Position numbers and translations under genes: made by a program
Part shown: positions 7,862-13,877 of the stretch, piece by piece
Position numbering within the stretch: the stretch's first letter is position 1
Layout of the letters: each line of letters begins with the position of its first letter
Assembly: GCA_964505325.1 (NCBI GenBank)
Contig: CAZDHT010000133.1
Coordinates: forward strand, 1 to 13,877
DNA length: 13,877 bases
Reading direction: 5' to 3'
Source of the DNA: CAZDHT01 sp964505325
GTDB lineage: Bacteria; Planctomycetota; PUPC01
Notes under the pieces: generated by a model
The model's database searches: none
Told to the model about the DNA's origin: nothing
The model's input: the letters and a program-made list of their open reading frames with translations, nothing else

Positions 7862-8217
7862 TCACGGTCCCGCGGAGTCCGGGACATTTTTCAGGCTTAC
7901 CCTCGCGGTTGCATGGTACCCCAGCTTCACGCTGACGATCCGCGCGTTTCCCAAGTCGGCGATGAACAGCCGCCGGTCGGTGTGGTTGCCGACGTAGCAG
8001 GCATGGAACAGGGCGACCTCGTCGCCGCCGATCGAACGCGGCGTGGCCGGGCCGGCCTCGGCAATCAGCGGGCCCCCGTCGTCCACGTTGCCGTACTTGC
8101 CGACCCGCAGGATCAGGTTGCCGTCGGCGTCGAGGCACGCGGCGCCTCGTAGGTCGCGGCAGCGTACGAAGCGACGCAGCACACCAGCAGGCAGGCGGCA
8201 AGGCTGGCAGTTCTCAT
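7862..8217 (-). pseudogene. Remnant of a secreted NHL-repeat (beta-propeller) protein
   Basis: A proper gene start is present: GGAGG (8227-8231) lies 9 nt before the ATG at 8217, followed by a signal peptide (MRTASLAACLLVCCVASYAA). That frame hits a stop at 8113-8115 after 34 codons. A neighbouring frame, shifted by one, carries what looks like the end of an NHL-repeat protein from about 8150 to the TGA at 7862. It reads RGAACLDADGNLILRVGKYGN, then IGGDEVALFHACYVGN, then LFIADLGNARIVSVKLGYH. NHL proteins fold into propellers of about six blades and need several hundred residues. Here only about one or two blades remain, so the body appears deleted, with a frame change at the junction near 8125-8160. 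A 144-codon open frame starting at 8296 covers the tail but has no matching start signals. Assembly error is possible but would not explain the missing body. Confidence 0.75.
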
Positions 8218-8226
8218 CAGACCGAT

Positions 8227-8231
8227 CCTCC
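8227..8231 (-). promoter_or_regulatory. Ribosome-binding site left over from the NHL-repeat gene
   Basis: GGAGG on the minus strand, 9 nt before the ATG at 8217. It shows where the ancestral gene began. The 88 bp between it and the end of the coupled transglutaminase-like gene show no clear terminator. Confidence 0.55.
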
Positions 8232-8305
8232 GCTGTGGAAAGGGCACGGCAGTCCTCTGCTTTCCGCCATTGTATCGACGGCGCGTGGAGGCGCAAACCG
8301 CCACG

Positions 8306-10363
8306 CTACGGTATTTCGACCTCGACGCGCACCGGGTAGCCGGGGATGTCGAACGTGCTGACTGTGCGGACATCGAGCGTGTTGGCGCCACTCACAAGAC
8401 GCCACGGAAACGTGGCTGCGCACTCGGTCCACTCGCCGCCGCCAAGCCGCGCCTCGCACCGTGCGACGTCCGGGCCGGTCGTTTCGAGCAGCACAGACAG
8501 TTCGTCCCGGCAGCGTCCGGCGAGGTGAACATTCACCGCGTTCATTGTGAAATGGAAGTCGGCTTCACGGCTCGTGGTAAACGCGAACCACGGGAGCGGC
8601 TCACGGAGCGGATGCAGCCACCGCAGGTGACCGTCGTACTTGAACGCGTACTTGCCGTGTCCGTGCTCGTGCGGCTCGGGGCTCTCGAGGAAGTTGCTCC
8701 GCAGCGGCACGAAGAACCGGGTGAACCACATCAGCGGCCAGACCTCGTCCTTCGGGTTCGGCCGGTGCGGCTTGGCCGGGCGGCGGCGGCCGTCGATATA
8801 GACCTGCCGCACCTTGCGGCGCATCTTACCCTTGCGGCGGCCGTCCCACGCCATCGCCATATCGAGCACGCTGGCGGGCACGCCGTCGACCTCGAAGTAG
8901 TGGCCGCCCGACTGGTCGAACGCGGCCCATTTCTGCCAGTCCTCGCACCACGCCTCGGCGATGCAGTGGCTCCAGATCACGACGCGAGCGGGATAGCCGA
9001 GCGCGGTCGCGCACTGGACAAAGAACGCGCCGCGATTGGTGCACATCCGCCCGGTGATCGCGTGCCGGCCGCTGTGCCAGAAGAGCAGGCCGTCCCACGG
9101 CGTCTCGACGAGGAGCCGCCCACCCTTGTTGTAGATCTTCTGAGCGTCGATCCAGGCGTTCAGGGCGCGGAGTTGCGCCAAACCACGCGGCTTGCCCTTC
9201 ACGACGTTGTCCAGCTTGCAGTCCTCGCGGAGCAGTTGGAGTCGGGGCGTGTTCCGGGCGTGAACGAACGGATGTGAGGGACGAATGATGGCGGGCTGGT
9301 CGACACGGCAGGCGGCCAGCTTCGGGACGCCGGACCGCTTCAGTTCGGCCGTCGCAACGACGCCGACGCTACGGAGCCGTGGCGCGCGGCGGCGGTCTTT
9401 CGACGCGGACAGCTCGACGCGCCACTGGAGGAAACGGTGCCTCGCCTCAGCGGCGGCGGTCAGCCTCGACGCCGCGGTCCACGGCGTCCACGTCTGCGGG
9501 TCGTACGCCGGCGTGCTGCCCATCCGCGCCTGGACGCGGACGCGCGTGCCTTGGGGCCGCGTCGCCTTGACGTCGAGCTTGACGCTCGTGATCCGAACGG
9601 GGCGGGCGACGGCGGTGCCCTCGATGCGTGGCCACAGGTCGACGGGCTCGCCTTCGACCCACCCGCCGGCGGGATGGCGCTCGAGGGCGAGCCGCACGAT
9701 GTACTCGCCGTCGATGTTGCCGCCCTGGGAGAGGCGGTCATAGTCCCAGGTCATTCCGCCGTCGCGGCTGACCGCGCTGCGGTTGGGCGAACGTGACGGC
9801 TCGATGAGGAACTGGAACCGCGTGCCGCGCGGGGCATGCAGCACGACGGTGTTCGTCCCCTTGCGGAGCAGCTTAGGGTCGACCTGGACCCGATGCCAGT
9901 CGCCCTCCCAGTACTGGCGGAACGGCTTGCCGTTCATGTAGTGGAGCGGCTCGCCCTTCCTGAATTCCCGTGGCGTGCAGCGGCCGGAGAAGGGACGCGG
10001 GAGGTTGCGGACGCACGTGTACCGGAGGGACACGCCGTTGAGCGTCGCGCGGAGACCCTTGTCGCGCGTCTTCGGCTCAAGGATATCCGCGCAGAAACAC
10101 AGCTCCGCTCCACGGGCATAGGCGCTGTCGAGGTGCAGCTCTTTCTTCACCCACACATCGCCCTCAACGATCTCGCACGAGATGTCGGTCGGCGCATGCA
10201 CGGTCCCGCCGATCTCGTCCTGGATCAACTCGCGGTCGATCAACGTCACGCCCTTCGTGACGCCGCCGCGTTCGTGCAGGCCGACCGTCTGTCCACGCCG
10301 GCACGCGGCGAGGTCCGCCGCGTTCCAAGTGAGCGTCAGCTTCTCAGCATTCAGGTGCGTCAT
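8306..10363 (-). CDS. Transglutaminase-like protein with beta-sandwich modules, no signal peptide
   Basis: The product has 685 residues and starts MTHLNAEKLTLTWNAAD, with no signal peptide or membrane segment. The N-terminal part (about 1-190) looks like a jelly roll with LLRKGTNTVVLHAP, as in the two GH123-like proteins here. A beta-rich stretch follows (SRDGGMTWDYDR, near 200). The transglutaminase-like core spans about 385-490 with the triad Cys441 (RMCTNRGAFF), His466 (SHCIAEAW, matching the HxxxExW pattern) and Asp483 (WAAFDQ). The C-terminal part (about 600-685) looks like an immunoglobulin-like sandwich. There are about 14-15 cysteines, unusual for an exported protein and compatible with the cytoplasm. 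The start overlaps the stop of the beta-helix gene as ATGA, and its GGAGGAGG ribosome-binding site lies inside the last codons of that gene, so translation is probably coupled. Substrate unknown. Confidence 0.85.
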   Translation of the reverse strand: MTHLNAEKLTLTWNAADLAACRRGQTVGLHERGGVTKGVTLIDRELIQDEIGGTVHAPTDISCEIVEGDVWVKKELHLDSAYARGAELCFCADILEPKTRDKGLRATLNGVSLRYTCVRNLPRPFSGRCTPREFRKGEPLHYMNGKPFRQYWEGDWHRVQVDPKLLRKGTNTVVLHAPRGTRFQFLIEPSRSPNRSAVSRDGGMTWDYDRLSQGGNIDGEYIVRLALERHPAGGWVEGEPVDLWPRIEGTAVARPVRITSVKLDVKATRPQGTRVRVQARMGSTPAYDPQTWTPWTAASRLTAAAEARHRFLQWRVELSASKDRRRAPRLRSVGVVATAELKRSGVPKLAACRVDQPAIIRPSHPFVHARNTPRLQLLREDCKLDNVVKGKPRGLAQLRALNAWIDAQKIYNKGGRLLVETPWDGLLFWHSGRHAITGRMCTNRGAFFVQCATALGYPARVVIWSHCIAEAWCEDWQKWAAFDQSGGHYFEVDGVPASVLDMAMAWDGRRKGKMRRKVRQVYIDGRRRPAKPHRPNPKDEVWPLMWFTRFFVPLRSNFLESPEPHEHGHGKYAFKYDGHLRWLHPLREPLPWFAFTTSREADFHFTMNAVNVHLAGRCRDELSVLLETTGPDVARCEARLGGGEWTECAATFPWRLVSGANTLDVRTVSTFDIPGYPVRVEVEIP

Positions 10364-11556
10364 TTCGCCTCCTCCGTTGTGGCCTTCGGCATGAACTCGA
10401 ACGCGCCGACGTCGAGCTTGCCGCCGACGGGGCGCCGCTGCTTGTCATGCGGATGCACGTATTGAAGCTCGGGCCTCAGGGAGAACTCGCCGAACTTGCC
10501 CGGATCGACCGCCTTGCCGATGCACGGCGAGCCGGGCTTCAGGTGGAAGTCGTACTTCTGCGGATCGACGAAGCCGGCCTGCTCCGCGGTCTTGAAGATG
10601 AGGTCGCCCTTCGAGTCGCTCACCCCGTTCTTGATGAGCGGGATCTCGCCCACGCACAGGTTGTTGCGGCTGACCGTCACGAAGTCGGGCTTGACCTTCT
10701 CGGTGCGGATGAACCAGCTCCGGCGGAACCACCCCTTCTTGTTGGGCTGGAAGACGATGGTGTTGTTGACCACGTACAGCTTGTTGGTCTTGTGCTTGAT
10801 GCCTTCCATGCCGTAGGCGATCAGCCGGTTGTTGTGGCCGTTCGGCCCCTTGTGGAGGACGTTCCCGACCAGCACCACCACGCCGCCGTTGGGGAAGTCG
10901 GCCACCGCGCTGCCGGTGCCGTCCTCGTCGGTGAGGCGGTTGTACAGCAGCCAGTTTTCCTTCGCCCGCGACTTGAGCAGGTGGCCCTCGTAGGTGTGGT
11001 GCGAGTAGTTGTAGCGGTAGACGAGCTTGGTCACCCGTCCGCTCATGTAGAGGTTGTGCGTCGTCGGGCGGGCGTTGTGCCCGCAATGCGAGAACTCGCA
11101 GTGCTCGATCAGGACCTCCCCGGCGCCGCCGAGGATCGCGTCGCGGCACTCGTAGAACTTGCAGTTGCGCACGGTCAGATTTTGACCCTCGGCGCGGATG
11201 CCCGCCGCGTTGACTTCACCGCCGGCGTTCCGGAACTCGATGTTCTCGACGGTGATGTTCTTGCCCTTGGTGACGAAGATGCCCTTGCGCCCGGCGCACG
11301 TGCCCTTGGCGTCCAGGAGCGCCCGGCCTTTCTTGCCCACGCCGCGGATCGTGAGATTGTTCGCACGAACGTAGGTCACGTCGCGGTCATACTTGCCGGC
11401 GGTATCGATCTCGATCGTGTCGCCGTCCTTCGCCGCCTTGATCGCCTGCGACGGCATGGCGAACTTCTTCCCCGGTCCGACCGTGAGCGTCGCGGCACGG
11501 GCGACGGTGGAGAAGGCGAGCAGAACTGCGCAAACGAGGGGCAGAGAGCGAGTCAT
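10360..11556 (-). CDS. Secreted right-handed beta-helix protein
   Basis: The product has 398 residues. The start at 11556 is supported by AAGGAG 7 nt upstream and by a signal peptide (MTRSLPLVCAVLLAFSTVARA, cleavage near 21). The frame is open further upstream to 11799, but that extension has neither signal. After GKKFAMPSQAIKAAKDGDTI come repeated coils of the parallel beta-helix type: NNLTIRGVG, KNITVENIEFRNAG, QNLTVRNCKFYECRDAI and VLIEHCEFSHCGHN. Later landmarks are FPNGGVVVLVGNVLHKGP and LYVVNNTIVFQP, then a C-terminal GFVDPQKYDFHLKPGSPCIG block. This fold is shared by pectate lyases and many non-enzymatic surface proteins, and I see no calcium-Asp/Arg lyase signature that would name an activity. 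It is the first gene of the minus-strand group and is coupled to the transglutaminase-like gene by a 4-bp overlap. Confidence 0.85.
   Translation of the reverse strand: MTRSLPLVCAVLLAFSTVARAATLTVGPGKKFAMPSQAIKAAKDGDTIEIDTAGKYDRDVTYVRANNLTIRGVGKKGRALLDAKGTCAGRKGIFVTKGKNITVENIEFRNAGGEVNAAGIRAEGQNLTVRNCKFYECRDAILGGAGEVLIEHCEFSHCGHNARPTTHNLYMSGRVTKLVYRYNYSHHTYEGHLLKSRAKENWLLYNRLTDEDGTGSAVADFPNGGVVVLVGNVLHKGPNGHNNRLIAYGMEGIKHKTNKLYVVNNTIVFQPNKKGWFRRSWFIRTEKVKPDFVTVSRNNLCVGEIPLIKNGVSDSKGDLIFKTAEQAGFVDPQKYDFHLKPGSPCIGKAVDPGKFGEFSLRPELQYVHPHDKQRRPVGGKLDVGAFEFMPKATTEEAK
10368..10375 (-). promoter_or_regulatory. Ribosome-binding site of the coupled transglutaminase-like gene
   Basis: GGAGGAGG on the minus strand lies within the last codons (Glu-Glu-Ala-Lys) of the beta-helix gene, 4-7 nt before the ATG at 10363. 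It confirms that start and the overlapping arrangement. Confidence 0.7.
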
Positions 11557-11563
11557 TGTGGTA

Positions 11564-11569
11564 CTCCTT
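11564..11569 (-). promoter_or_regulatory. Ribosome-binding site of the beta-helix gene
   Basis: AAGGAG on the minus strand, 7 nt before the ATG at 11556. It fixes the start at the signal peptide and excludes the longer frame. Confidence 0.7.
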
Positions 11570-11615
11570 TTCGGCCGGATGGTGGGCAGGCCGGCGCCCG
11601 TGACCGCTGCACGGC

Positions 11616-11644
11616 AGTATATCATGATCGTGTCCGCTCGCCAA
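11616..11644 (-). promoter_or_regulatory. Candidate sigma-70-like promoter of the beta-helix/transglutaminase-like gene pair
   Basis: On the minus strand, TTGGCG (11644-11639) and TATACT (11621-11616) are separated by exactly 17 bp. They match the -35 at four of six bases and the -10 at five of six. The predicted transcript would have a leader of about 50 nt. This is the best promoter-like pair in the window. The rest of the 260-bp divergent region (11557-11816) must also hold the promoter of the plus-strand gene, for which I see only a weak candidate (TTGCGC, 17 bp, GAAAAT near 11700-11730). Confidence 0.45.
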
Positions 11645-11816
11645 ACTCCCTCATCACTCCGTTTCTCCGGCGGTGAGCCGCAGAAGCGTCCGATCCTGGC
11701 CTTGCGCCTCGGCTCGAAAACAGTGAAAATGTAGGCGAAAGAATGATCGTCGCCGCCAGGCGGCAGATGACGGCCGCCGACGCGGCATATCCCGGCCAAG
11801 AGAAGAGGAGCGGTTC

Positions 11817-13877
11817 ATGCGCAACGTGATGGCTCTGGCAGCAACGGTGTTGGCATTCTGCGGAGCGGCATTCGGCGGCGAGGCGTCCGGCGCGGGCGGC
11901 CACACCGTGCTCGAGCTTTCCCGCGGTTCGTTCCGGGCGTTTCTGCGGTTCAGGACGCCGCGGCTATGCGACAGCGAAGGGAAGCTCAAGCCGCTGTTGG
12001 CGCCCAAGCGCCGCGGCCAGAAGGAGTCGGACCGCAAGCCGCTCAAGGTGATCAGCGCCGACCCGCCGCCGGAGGGCTGGACGAAGCCGGGGTTCCCCGC
12101 GGCGCGCTGGCCGCGCGCCCGGGGTGGGGTGTACGTGGGATTGTGGTACGGTCGGAACGGGATGTATCAGTGCGGCAACCCTGCGGAGTGGGACTTGGTG
12201 TGTCTGCGGGGCAGCTTCGAGGTCACTGATCCCAAGGCGGTTGGCGACCTGAAGCTCGATCTGAGCTACTTCGGCGGCGCCGCGGTCTATCTCAACGGGG
12301 CGGAGATCACGCGCGCGCACCTGCCGCAGGGCGAGATCAAGCCCGACACGCCCGCGACGCACTACGCCGACCCGGCCTACCTCCGGCCGGACAACAAGCT
12401 CTACGGCCTGCGTGAGGAGCGGAAACATCCCGACCGGGTCCGGACCCGGACACGGGCGCTCAGCGTCAAGATACCCTCGAAGGCGCTGCGCAAGGGAATC
12501 AACGTGCTGGCCGTGGAAATCCACGCCGCGCCGGTGCGCGACCTGATCTTCACGGCCCCGATGGGCACGGTGAACTGGCGCGGCAAGCCCACGCCCTGGC
12601 CGCACGCGGGCGTCGTCGCCGCCAAGCTCAGCGCGCCGTCGGGCCAAGGGCTGGCCACCCGCCCCGGTCCTGCGGCCGGCGTGAGGATGTCGAATGCGCA
12701 GCCTATCGAGTCGGTCGAGGTGTGGGACGGCGCTCTCGCCGCCAGGAAGATCTATCCGATCCGCATGGTCGGGGCGCGGGGCGGGACGTTCTCCGGCAAG
12801 GTGGTGCTGAGCTCCGCCGGGAGCATCAAGGGGCTCAAGGCGACCGTCACCGATCTCAAGCAGGAGAAAGGCAAGGGGGCCATCCCCGCTGCGGAGATCA
12901 AGGTCCGCTGCGCCGTGCAGGCCGGCGCCGGCAGGTCGAGCTGGAACTCGCACCAGCGCTTCGAGCAACTGCTGGCGGACATTCCCGAGGAGATCAAGCC
13001 GGTCAAGATCAGCATCCGGGGCCGAAAGGTCCAGCCCGAGCCGGCCGCGGTGGTCCCGGTGTGGGTGACCGTTCGAGTGCCTGACGAGGCCGAGATCGGG
13101 GAGTACAAGGGCACGCTCAGCCTGGAGGCGGGCGGGGCGAAGTTCGAGGTGCCGGTGGAACTCAAGGTCCACGGCTGGCAGCTCCCGGCCCCCGAGGACT
13201 TCGTGATGCGCCACAACATCTACCAGTCCCCCGAGTCGGTCGCGCGCTACTACAACGTCGAGCTCTGGAGCGACAAGCACTTCGAGCTGATCGGCAAGTC
13301 CTTTGAGGTGCTCAGCCAGATCGGCAGTAAGATCCTCGTGCTCAACCTCGTCTGCCACGCCCCCAGCCTGGGCAACCGCCAGTCGATGATCCGCTGGATC
13401 AAGCAGCCGGACGGCTCGTTCAAGCACGACTTCAGCATCGTCGAGAAGTACATGAACCTCTACGAGAAGGCCTGCGGCAAGCCGGCCATCGTCCAGGTCA
13501 ACTGCTGGGGGCACTACAAGGCGAAGGACAAGAGCAAGGTCAAGCCGCTCCAGGTCACGGTGTACGACCCGGCGACCAAGGAGGTGAGCAGCATGCCTCA
13601 GCCGCCCTATGCGACGCCCGAGAGCGAGAAGTTCTGGCGGCCGGTGTTCGACAGGCTCAAGCAGCGCCTCGTGAAGAAGGGCTGGTACGAGGTGGCGGCG
13701 GTCTGCCACCTGAGCTACTGCTGGGCGCCGGCGGCGGACCTCGTCGACATGTACAAGAAGCTCTGGCCGGACGGCAAGTGGATGAACTGCAGCCACTCCA
13801 ACCCCGGCGCCTGGAAAGGCAGCAAGGGGGCGATGCCGGTGCCCTACAGCGAGTGGGTCTGGGGCTGCGGCTCGCTC
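11817..13877 (+). CDS. Secreted GH123-like multidomain protein, paralogue of the 3141-6116 gene (C-terminus beyond the window)
   Basis: The frame is open from the ATG at 11817 to the right edge (687 codons). GAGGAG lies 6 nt upstream, and a signal peptide follows (MRNVMALAATVLAFCGAAFG, cleavage near 20). Residues about 85-260 resemble the jelly roll, with VYLNGAEITRAHLPQGE near 157-173 and LRKGINVLAVEIH near 228. A GH123-N-like sandwich follows (about 300-455), containing VPVWVTVRVPDEAEIGEYKG near 413. The barrel-like region begins near 465 with ELWSDKH (about 482), GNRQSMIRW (about 519) and FWRP (about 606). These landmarks match the paralogue in the same order. At the strand after FWRP, where the paralogue has WDTFD, this one reads AAVCHLSYCWAP (about 626-637), again without an Asp-Glu pair. 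It is divergent from the beta-helix gene. The complete protein probably has about 900-1000 residues, judged from the paralogue. Substrate unknown. Confidence 0.85.
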   Translation, partial: MRNVMALAATVLAFCGAAFGGEASGAGGHTVLELSRGSFRAFLRFRTPRLCDSEGKLKPLLAPKRRGQKESDRKPLKVISADPPPEGWTKPGFPAARWPRARGGVYVGLWYGRNGMYQCGNPAEWDLVCLRGSFEVTDPKAVGDLKLDLSYFGGAAVYLNGAEITRAHLPQGEIKPDTPATHYADPAYLRPDNKLYGLREERKHPDRVRTRTRALSVKIPSKALRKGINVLAVEIHAAPVRDLIFTAPMGTVNWRGKPTPWPHAGVVAAKLSAPSGQGLATRPGPAAGVRMSNAQPIESVEVWDGALAARKIYPIRMVGARGGTFSGKVVLSSAGSIKGLKATVTDLKQEKGKGAIPAAEIKVRCAVQAGAGRSSWNSHQRFEQLLADIPEEIKPVKISIRGRKVQPEPAAVVPVWVTVRVPDEAEIGEYKGTLSLEAGGAKFEVPVELKVHGWQLPAPEDFVMRHNIYQSPESVARYYNVELWSDKHFELIGKSFEVLSQIGSKILVLNLVCHAPSLGNRQSMIRWIKQPDGSFKHDFSIVEKYMNLYEKACGKPAIVQVNCWGHYKAKDKSKVKPLQVTVYDPATKEVSSMPQPPYATPESEKFWRPVFDRLKQRLVKKGWYEVAAVCHLSYCWAPAADLVDMYKKLWPDGKWMNCSHSNPGAWKGSKGAMPVPYSEWVWGCGSL

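Noticed and set aside
8113..8217. 34-residue ORF as a small secreted peptide
   Set aside because: It has a good start and signal peptide, but only about a dozen residues would remain after cleavage, and the following sequence is an NHL tail in the next frame. A broken gene explains both.
7862..8296. 144-codon open frame as an intact small gene
   Set aside because: The first third is out of frame with the real signal peptide at 8217 and has no start signals. Only the tail is NHL-like, so it is part of the pseudogene.
8941..9060. Loss of the catalytic His in the 685-residue transglutaminase-like protein
   Set aside because: At first the AEAW segment seemed to replace the usual HAW. Aligned by the HxxxExW pattern, His466 falls in the catalytic place and the triad is complete.
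11557..11799. Upstream extension of the beta-helix frame to 11799
   Set aside because: The extension has no ribosome-binding site, would bury the signal peptide, and covers the best promoter-like pair.
11964..13796. Open frame of 610 codons on the minus strand
   Set aside because: It is antisense to the GH123-like gene starting at 11817, which has a signal peptide, ribosome-binding site and family motifs. The antisense product is rich in Arg, Leu, Ala, Val and Asp without motifs.
1..13877. Mobile element, CRISPR array, tRNA or rRNA
   Set aside because: I saw no transposase or integrase motifs, no regularly spaced short repeats with unique spacers, and no tRNA cloverleaf or rRNA signature. 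This was by eye; tRNAscan-SE and Infernal would settle it.

Overview
This is a GC-rich bacterial window. It holds six protein-coding genes and one clear gene remnant, and almost every intact product is large and exported. The protein types are a giant leucine-rich-repeat lipoprotein, GH123-like/DUF4091-like multidomain proteins, transglutaminase-like proteins with beta-sandwich modules, a right-handed beta-helix protein and an NHL-propeller remnant. Together they suggest the Planctomycetota or a relative in the PVC group. This is inferred from protein style only, because no rRNA, tRNA or housekeeping marker is present.

Layout, right to left along the minus strand: beta-helix protein (11556-10360), transglutaminase-like protein (10363-8306, overlapping the previous gene by ATGA), decayed NHL-repeat gene (8217-7862), transglutaminase-like lipoprotein (7730-6195), GH123-like protein (6116-3141), and LRR lipoprotein (2989 to beyond the left edge). 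On the plus strand a second GH123-like gene starts at 11817 and runs off the right edge. It diverges from the beta-helix gene across a 260 bp intergenic region. The first and last genes are partial because of the window edges, and they are easy to miss because neither has its stop codon here.

The two GH123-like proteins are clear paralogues with the same order of domains: signal peptide, jelly-roll beta-sandwich, GH123-N-like domain, then a barrel-like region. The two transglutaminase-like proteins both keep a Cys-His-Asp triad. A jelly-roll motif of the form LRKGxN recurs in three of the proteins. I infer a locus for handling an extracellular polymer (glycan or peptide-glycan), but no substrate can be read from the sequence. 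There are no transporters, regulators, sulfatases, mobile elements, CRISPR arrays or RNA genes.

The observations most worth a second look are: neither GH123-like paralogue shows the adjacent Asp-Glu catalytic pair expected of that family; the LRR protein is built from near-276-residue super-repeats; the NHL gene has collapsed to a signal peptide joined out of frame to its last propeller blade; and a transglutaminase-like enzyme with no signal peptide is translationally coupled to a secreted beta-helix protein.
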